Below, piece by piece: positions 25,090 through 34,118 of a stretch of 64,000 bases of DNA (positions are counted from its first letter, which is position 1; every line of letters starts with the position of its first letter). This DNA is from Lingula anatina. Lineage: Eukaryota > Brachiopoda > Lingulata > Lingulida > Lingulidae. The notes under the pieces are model-generated. The model ran no database searches, was not told the origin of the DNA, and was given only the letters and a program-made list of their open reading frames with translations. The stretch spans positions 124,001 through 188,000 of the forward strand of contig NW_019775596.1 in NCBI RefSeq assembly GCF_001039355.2, given 5' to 3'. Both the position numbers and the translations under genes were made by a program.

Positions 25090-25382
25090 TCAAATCGTCC
25101 AAACAAATTAGCCCATCCATCGGCCCTCCCCCGTCACTTTGAAACAACGGTGTTGTTAGCTCAAAGCCAAGGTCCGGTAGGGCAACACAACACACATACC
25201 ACAATATTTTGAAAACTCAGTAACCAATATGCCTTTTTCTTTCAAATACCAATTCACACCTTTATTTCTGTCAGACGCGGCGCTTAACATAATCACAGGT
25301 AAAAATCTATGTGGGTCTAGCCCTGCCACCCACAGATGAGCCTGAATAATGCAGTAACCCTTAAACCCCCTTTACACTGGAC

Positions 25383-25840
25383 GGGGCGGATCCAGAGATA
25401 TTTTCTGACAGTCTTCCAAATTATCTTTGTATGCTAATCCTCCACTGCCCCGTCCCCAACCCCGCATGTGCTCTCACACACACACACACACACACACGCA
25501 CGCACACACACTGTCACACACACCTGTCATTACCCGGCCTGGGGAGTACGACGAGTTAATTGTTTACGAGTTCTAGCGTACTCTCTGGTCAACTACCAGG
25601 CATTTTAATTGCATCAGCAATTATTAAGATTATCAACTTCTGATAGTTAATTTGGAAGACTGTCAGTTTTTGATATGATCTAAACCACTCGAGGCGACTA
25701 TAGTTTCAAAGCCAAGGTCCGGTTGGCTGTCACGGAAGTGAATAAGAATATCACGGAAGACCGTCAAAGACAAAGCAAGAAGAGTGTCAACGTAATCCAG
25801 AAAAATCTTGACCGTCTTCCGATAAAAAAATAAAAAGGCT
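25383..25840 (-). mobile_element. Broken copy of the GGGGCGGATCCAG MITE family with insertion
   Basis: Bases 25383-25445 match the reverse complement of the right half of the 6536-6702 MITE (GGGGCGGATCCAG, TTCTGACAGTCTTCCAAATT). A block resembling the continuation (TTGACCGTCTTCCG) appears only at about 25807. About 350 bases, including a (CA)n tract at 25477-25518, separate the two, as if another element had inserted. Confidence 0.55.
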
Positions 25841-26850
25841 ATTGCTATTCGCGCAGGGATCACCCAAGGAACTGTCTACAAGATCATCGCCCGGGACTGT
25901 GGCAGCTTCACGAGATACCACCTCTGTGATGCAGCCATATAGCATTGCCTTTTGATGAGCCTGACATTCTTTTCTTAATCCATACTTCCTTGAACACGAC
26001 GTATTATTGTCAATAAATATCCAACTTTGTAATTGACGACCACAAGGGAATCAAACGAAAAAAAGCCAACACTTACACAATAATCTGAAAGAAGAACATG
26101 AAATTATGATTTAAACATTACTGAGATGGGTAAATAATGTATTTTGTCTTTATTCTATATCTGTCAAAATATCTCATCATTTTAGCATGAGTGCAGATAT
26201 TTTCGATTGCTAGTGAATGATTCAAAATTACCGGTCAGTTACACGATCAAGATAAACCCCGCTGTTAGGTTTGTACGGAATATCTTAGTTACAATGAGAT
26301 ATTGTTACCTTTAAACTTCATTCTGTCATATATAAATAACTTTATGCACCACTGTAGATATCAGGTGTGCAGAAGGCACGCAAATGAATTAATTGCGGAG
26401 AAGAGATTGAATGTTTTTGTAATCATTGATAATGGCCACTGTTACTGAGACACCTGTTACCGACCAAAGACCGTATTACATGTACATTGAACGAAAGGAC
26501 ATGTAGATATAATTTCATTACATCTATTTTCTATTTTTTCCGATATATGTTAAAGTACATAAATGGTACAAGAATATTCCAACGGCATTTTTAAAATCAA
26601 ATTTAAAAATCACTAGCGGATTTTTTCGAAATGGAAGTGGGCACATGCACAGAAATTCACTCGCTCCGACGTCATATTTAAAACAGAACAATTACAAGCT
26701 AAGGACGATAAAAGGGTGGGAAATTTCTGGGTGTATATATCTCGTTTCTTTATAGGCCTTTTTTTGGAGGGGGGAGGAAGTGTGTATGTTGTGAACATTT
26801 TTCTGGGATCAGTAACGATTGAAGTTTGGTTGTAATCTGAACATGTGAAT
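25841..26850. other. Intergenic, no gene seen
   Basis: A segment at about 26395-26475 (TTTTTGTAATCATTGATAATGG context) is a diverged duplicate of 27225-27290 inside the receptor upstream region. Otherwise nothing is recognised. Confidence 0.5.
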
Positions 26851-26939
26851 AAGACCAGACCCGAAAGACTGCATATTTTAAAGAGACGGTGACATCCCTT
26901 AATCCACCTAGAAAATATTTTACATCATACTTAAATGGT

Positions 26940-28636
26940 CAGGAAATGTGTGCAAGCAAATGCTTTTTTGCCTGAAGCAACCTCTCAACTCATTTAAGCA
27001 GAACACGCGTGCGAGGCTATGATGTACTGCAATCAGAATCATATCGTGATACCTTTCAGGCCCTTTAAGAAAAAGTGGCAAGAAAAAATCACTTATCTAC
27101 ACAAACATGAATGAAAGTGCTGTTGTGAGGTTGTCTTAAGAGAGAGGACATGCGGCTATTGCGCAAGAAACATAAATGGCACTTAGTCAAGAAACGGCTA
27201 CAGGGTATCTCTGTAATTCTGTATAGAGTTTTTGTAATCGTTGATAATGGACAATTTGGTGCGAGACACCTGCTCCTGGTCTCAGAATAAACATATATAT
27301 ATATATACTTGTATATTCCAAAAAGTGTTCAATCCATAAATGTCTGTTGGCCTTTTATGGTGAGGAAACTTTAGAAGACGTTTGCTTCAGCTTGCTTCTG
27401 TCATAAGTACTGGATGAGATCAGGTATATATCAATTCTTTACGGTTCGCATGATATATTAAACGACAAGATTAATTGCCAGTTACCATTTATCCTGAGCC
27501 TCTGAAGTTCTCCTTTATTGTTGTTATGTGTTTCTTGTGACCTCTAAAACTGGGGGGTTGTCAATCTATTCTGGTATGCATATCATCGTGCGACCCTTCT
27601 GAGAGCGCTGTCTGATTGCAATCAGCTCACAGTAGAAAGTCAATCTAATCCCTTAGTTGTACCGCACACAACCGTTGTGATTAAGACGAGTTCTTGAGTT
27701 AAGTGAGACTGTCTTCCTTCAATGGGCCAATCTTAATCAGACGACCTTATTCCATGGTATGTTGGAAGTTGGGTCCACTCATTTTGACTGGAACACTGAA
27801 CGCTGTAGCTGTTTACCACATAGATTTTTGTGTGAATGTTGGGTTTTACTACAAATTTACGAAATCAAAGCCCAATGAAAGTCCTTAAACAATACAAACA
27901 TTAAACTTATAATTTCAGAAACTATGTATAGATGAGAGACATAAATCTTAGAGATCACTTTTCTAGACTTAAAGTATGCAAAAATTCCAGACACAGCGGC
28001 GACAGTCTACTGGCCTTTACAAAAATAAATAAGCTGAAATGTTAAATGTTTTGTAATGAGCAGATTTTTGAAAGAATGACTTCGTTACTAACCACATCTT
28101 CTCTTAGCTCATTAAAACGAATGGAATAGAATTTAAGCAATAATGACAATAACTATTAAAAACACAGAAGCTGAAGGAAAATGTCATTAGTTATTTCTTT
28201 TAAAAGCGTGAACTTTGAGCTGGTGCCTTGGGTTTTACTGGCCGTTTCACACTCCCATTCACTTAAATCGTTCCACGACCAGGGAAAATCTTTCAATCAG
28301 ACCAGACAAAATTGGTAAGTATTTAAAAAGAGCGACGACCTTCTGTAAAAAAGGGTCGCAGTTTATTTTTGATTCATTAGTAAATGCAGTTTAACAAACA
28401 TAATTCATTTATTTATTTTAAAGCCTTTACTGGGGGATATACTGGTATGGACGTGACCGGAAGTCAAATGCAGGCATTCATGTCCAAAACTGATTTTCCA
28501 AAGTACATTTCTCAATTGTTTGAGATAAGTCGCCAAATGGAAATACAAAGGTATTTACCACCAGAAGAATCACACAGCCATTCGTATTTTTTCACTCCCT
28601 TTCGATAAATAACGTCAACCATTTATTTCAGAAACC
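26940..28636 (+). promoter_or_regulatory. Conserved 5' flank and leader of receptor A
   Basis: This flank is conserved with 43470-45141. A CCGGAAGT ETS motif in GACGTGACCGGAAGTCA context at 28457-28464 is preserved in B (44944-44951). A splice donor GTAAGT at 28315 follows CAGACAAAATTG, and a strong acceptor TTTATTTCAG ends at 28631, five bases before the ATG, so a 5' UTR intron (28315-28631) is possible. B lacks the GTAAGT. Start of transcription is not determined. Confidence 0.45.
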
Positions 28637-31411
28637 ATGGCTTCGTGGCGGGGGCGGTTTTTACAGTTACGCGTAGCCGTATTAATTGTGTTCCTTGGTG
28701 TTGTCGCAGATGGAATGGTCCCAGTAAAGGGTATGGGTAGCGCCAATACATCTTACAGAACGATTGAAACGGTGTCGGAGGAGGACGGAAGATTGGGGAA
28801 CTCCAAAGCCAACAGAAGTACCGCTTTATACAGCAATGAAGTGTTCACGACAGTTGCTTCAGACTGCCTTAAAGCCCATTTTTCTGGCGAAGGGCCGAAT
28901 ACAGGGGAAAATCTGAACAGTTTTGGTCGGTGTATGGTAGAATTTTGTAATGTTGGTCATGGAGATTCTGGTTGCAAGTCCTGGCAACACTTCTCGTCTC
29001 TTTGTGGCCGATTATTCAGTCCACACAGTTACATAGGCGGGGAATACTATCCCAATGAATTCTGCCTGTGGCATATAGAGGTTCCTAAGGGCTACTTAGT
29101 TAACCTCACATTCGAAGTTTTTAACTTGGTTTTTCACGAGGATTGTCCATATGATTATTTAGAAATATACGACGGGAATACTACAGAAAGTGCATCAATT
29201 GGGAGGTTTTGTGGCAGTTTATTTCCTTGGCATTCCTATTCGTCGGACTCTTTTATGACAGTCGAATATAAGACCGATGACAGACATGAAGACGAGCTGG
29301 GGTTCAGGGCATTTTACACAGCTCTGTCATCTAGTGCTTGGAAACCTGTGAAGGCTACAATGAACTCGATTTACATCAACAAAACTGGAATATTGGAACA
29401 TTCTTTTGACACCGTTACATTCGTGTCACAGTCACATTTTTATCATCACTTTTACATTTGGACAGATATAGGAAAGGTTTTGAACATGGCCTGGGTGTTG
29501 TATGCAACGACAATTGACTCGCCAAGTGCTGTACGCATTTTTGACGGACCATCCGAAAGAGCACAGTTATTAGATCATGTCACGTCAGACTCTTTCCAAA
29601 CCACAGGAAACGCCACCGCCAGTACTCATCAGCTGTATGTCATCCTAGAGCAAAGCAGGTACGTCGCAGCTATGTTGTTTTCGGCAACATTTGCCTCAAA
29701 CTGGATGCAGCCGTGTGACAAGAGCTCAAGCCCAAGGGCCTCCCATTGTATTAAAAAACGAGCTTTTATGCCCCATCTGGAGTACACTGGTCCTGCTTCT
29801 GGATACTCAAACTACCATGCCGATTGGTTTGAGAGTGGGCGCGGTGAGTTATCATACGTGGTGCATCGCTATGGAATGGTCGTCAAGTATATTGACAGGT
29901 CTGATAGCCTTGTAGATGACAGACCCGTAGTGCTTTTGCCTCAGGCAGGACATTGCCCCTATGCTGGCTTGCTCCTGTTTATAGACGGGTGGGGAGACAA
30001 TGCTTCTTTGACGATAGGACCCTTGTGTGCACCATTTCGGAAAATATTTATGCCTTACCGATCGTTGTATATTGTATCGTACTCTGTCGGCGGACTTTTC
30101 GATGGAATGACCAATGGAAATGCTATTTTTTATGGCCAGTTAGCAATCCTAAAACAACGCGAACCTATGCAGGACGTGCTATTTCATCCCTACCTTGATT
30201 TTAATCTAAACGCATCGGAGTTTGGCTATTCTAAAGTGATTAAAGATCAGTTCAACAACGGAAGTCATCACAGCGGCTTCAAAAGAAAAAAAGCTGAGGT
30301 CGATATCTTCCTGACAGAGAAACTGACATTGAAAGATTCGTACCATCGGAGGTTCTTGTTTGAGTATGACCTAAGCCTTCAGCCACCAACAGACATAATT
30401 GAAGATTTCGATATAACCATTTCATCGGATGCGGTAACAAGCAACCCCTTTACTGTTACCTTCACATCTACTTGGCAGATAAGTAAGGTTAAAGTTCGAT
30501 TAATTGTTTGGCGTCCCTATCATGTCATTGATATACCATTTATCCAACCTTACAAACGGACTGAAAAGGTTATGTCGGATTTCTTTGAGACAAGCATGTA
30601 TTTCCCTTCCCCAGGATCCAACCAAACTATTCGCTTCAGAATTTTGTTGGCAGATTTTACTGCATACGAATCATTTGATTTTATAATTGCCGTTTCTTAT
30701 ACAAAGATGTATGACGACTGTTTTAGCCATTCGTATCTTAATCATTTCTTTAAAACATGCGGTATTTTAAATACTCATTGCACCCTTCCTTCGGTGAAAA
30801 ATGAATCCAAGATCTTGTCACAAAAAGCATTCGGAACTCTATTCAAAAGTGTTTCTGACCGTGAACATTTTTTGGCCTATACTATTACTTTTGACGATAC
30901 AACTCAAAAGTGTTTCACCAGTAAAATGGCAATGTATGGTATCAAAGAGTACTATCCCTGTGATGACCCAAGTGGTGACTGTATGATATCTTACGTTTTT
31001 GGGACACAGGACCCATTTGTTTGGACCAGCATTTCAAATTATCGATTTCTACTTGAATTTTACCGACCAAATGACGACAACGATTTGACTGCAATGAGTG
31101 GAGCCTTCACGAAATATGCCTTAGATATAACGGACGGCTTCGCAAGCAGCATGGCAGAAACGACAAATTGCACAAACAGTAAATTCGGTGGAATCGAATA
31201 TCGTGGCAACTGCTACAATCTTCATTTCTCCGATGACAAGATGTCATGGGCACAGGCAAAAGATCAGTGCTCGCAAAAGGGTGGTTTCCTTGGGATGTTT
31301 CACGACAACGCTGACCTTGATTATGTGAAGAATGCATTGGCGAGGGTTTGGATATCCGACCTATTCATCAGAAGACGCTCCCTGGTGTACATCGGACTCC
31401 ACAGTGGGAAT
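28637..31411 (+). CDS. Receptor A exon 1: signal peptide, CUB modules, first half of CTLD1
   Basis: The exon encodes 925 residues and ends at IGLHSGN|GTAAGT. The start ATG follows an acceptor-like TTTATTTCAGAAACC and opens a hydrophobic signal (VAVLIVFLGVV). The best CUB runs from CGRLFSPH through FCLWHIEVPKGY, CPYDYLEIYDGNTT and RFCGSLFP to GFRAFYTAL. Later segments keep the CUB-like RIFDGPS and LLFIDGWGDNASL patterns but are highly diverged. CTLD1 begins at GNCYNLHFSDDKMSWAQAKD. N-glycosylation sequons are frequent. Confidence 0.92.
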
Positions 31412-34083
31412 GTAAGTACAGTAAACTAGCATATAAAAATTACATTCATACCGCGGGGCCGATATCGCTCCTAGAGACAATGGTGATACCATCGTATTCT
31501 ATTCAAAATTAGGGTTTTTGGCTAGGAAACATGTACGATTTCCCTTTGTATAGATGACAAGTAATGTACTACCACCCCCTAGCCCAAGAAAGAGTATAGT
31601 AGTAGTAGTAGTAGTTCTTTTCTATGAATGTGTGGCAACATAAAACAAAAAAAGTTATGCACAATCTGAAAGCACACAAACATACACAGAGCTTATAATC
31701 TGGTGCTGCTGATAAAAAATATACATGTAGGTACTGGGAATACGCTTGGTACATAAAATCTACAACAAATCCACGGGTCCTTCACACAGCTCATGCACAT
31801 TATTTAAGTTCAGAACATACTGCTTTTTTTAGTTGTTTAGTCATAGGGCATTCAAGCAGAACATTCCTCTCTGTCTTTACTGATATCCTGCAAACACACA
31901 GTCTCTCCTCTCTAGTGGTGCGGGCCCACCGCCCAGTTTCTAAAGCCAGGATATGTGACTAGGTGCTGAGACGTGTGAAAGTTAGCCTCTTATACTCTTG
32001 GATATCGGTAGTTTGCTCACCTGAGATTATTTACCACTTTGGACTCGATTTAGAGAAAAATTACATGTGGGGTTTGCGATGTTAATCATTCTAGTCCTAT
32101 GTAATTTGAGACAATGCCAAGCTGAAAAAGACATTTCAGTATACCTAAGCGATCCATTCAGTTGTACCCTGCCAAAATGTATTCTCTGCTGAAAATGCCA
32201 AAATAAAAAGTTGTTATTTTACCATGCCGGCGGGGAATCCGTTCCTACTGCGCACTGACGGTTCCACTCCCGTGTTCCTCCAGCTAAATATGAGCATCCA
32301 GCTTTACGTCGTACACCATTCGACGTCACATGACGTCGCACTTCCGGTACAATCTTATCTTCTCCGGTGCCCTTTATTAAAGACTAAAAACATATGTTTG
32401 AACATTTACTGTTGTAACGGATTTATGACTTAGAGATGGCATTTCCCTTAACTGATACGAATTCCAATATTTAATAAGTGAAATTTTGTTTTTAGGATCA
32501 TTCAACTATGTGGCCCGATGGAACAACCGGGGTTACAGATTGGTACGATCCAGAAAAATCTAAACCCCACTTTGAAGGAAAGTTAGCCATGTTGCAGCTA
32601 GACTCCACGACGCGTACCTTCTTCGATCCAAACATCAGGCAACCCCTGTTTGAAGAAGGCCGGAGGTGCACCATGATGGTTTTCACGTCTCCTCGCCTGT
32701 CTTCAAATTGGGTCCAAATCCCGTGCTATCTTCCTATAAATCACACCAGCGCTCTGTGCATGCTATCATTGACTGAAAAGAAAAATGGTACTGAAGTGGT
32801 CAATTCAAACCTAACGGAATCTTCCCCTACTGTAGGGGTGAAATTAGAAGGAGACACGTCCTCCCTCAAGGCAGTGTTGTCGTCAAGGACCTGTCCAAAA
32901 ATGTGGTGGTTGATTGACAGACGTTGCTATGGATTGGTTAACATGACTTTGACTATTAAGGAAAGCGGGTTCACCTGGACATGGCCCAGTGACATTTCCG
33001 GAAATATTGAACCCGAAGAGCGCAAAAAGACCTATTTAGAGGCCGCGAGATTGGGGCGAGAACTTTGTCACAAGCATGGTTGGCGATTTGGTGTTATTGA
33101 CAAGGCACGTGGACAGTTGCTTGCTAACATCTTGTTAGCTTCCAGATTGCCAAGAGATAAGGCCACGGTGATTGCGGAACCCGACTATGAATATGCTAAT
33201 TCTACCTGCATATATGGCACTTCAGTTGTGTACTTTTCTCATATTCTGCTCGACGAGTACGTGGACCTAGGCCAAAGGTATGGATTCCTATCTCTTTCCA
33301 TTTCATTCTTTCCTATTTTTCAGCCATGTCATGCTGAAGTGCAAGAAGCGATTAGGAGGGGTAAGGGGTTGTTTCCACTTTATTTACCTAAAAGTTTACT
33401 TAAATAAGCAGAACACCAGTAATCCAATGCTTAACTTAGTAGTCCATAAGGTCTGGCCGAAAATACGCCTAGAAGAGAACATGCTATTCCATTTTTGTGA
33501 GTGTAAAATATTGAGAGTGTTATGGACTCCAAATGACACAAAACAATTACTTTGGAGGTCCGTTAATTCCACATTCCTTGCCAATATCCTTTGATTTGAA
33601 TAATAACACTTGAACTTTTATCCTGTCAACGCGATGTCGGCCAGCCAATGAGAGCAGTCAGATTGACGCCTACTCTCATGTGACCTTGACCGTTACTCTT
33701 ATCACCGCCAATATAGGCCTTCTTATTGGTTAGAAGGTATAAATTGTTCCGAAATGACAAATAATTTTGCTTTCTATTGACGATTTACAATTATTATCAC
33801 ACTCGCGAAAATGGAAATGGTTTGAAACGATATTGAGGGACACCTGATAGACCATATCTACATATGTTGCCGTTAACCCCTTTAAATTCTCTGTTGTCAG
33901 TTGTAGTTTTTTCTAACCCTCCTTCCCTCGCTTAATATTTTGAATACAAGCTTCTTTCGTGTTCACTTCGCAACCTTTTCGGTTGCTGGTTTTAGAAATT
34001 TGCCCAGAGTAATGGTTTAAATATTAACACACCAAAGGGTCTCGGTTTTATTGGAAACCTCCCTCTCTCCCCAACTTTTAGCC

Positions 34084-34118
<35 letters not shown>

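Noticed and set aside
28384-28608. 74-codon ORF before receptor A
   Set aside because: Not maintained in the matching B flank and better explained as promoter or leader sequence.
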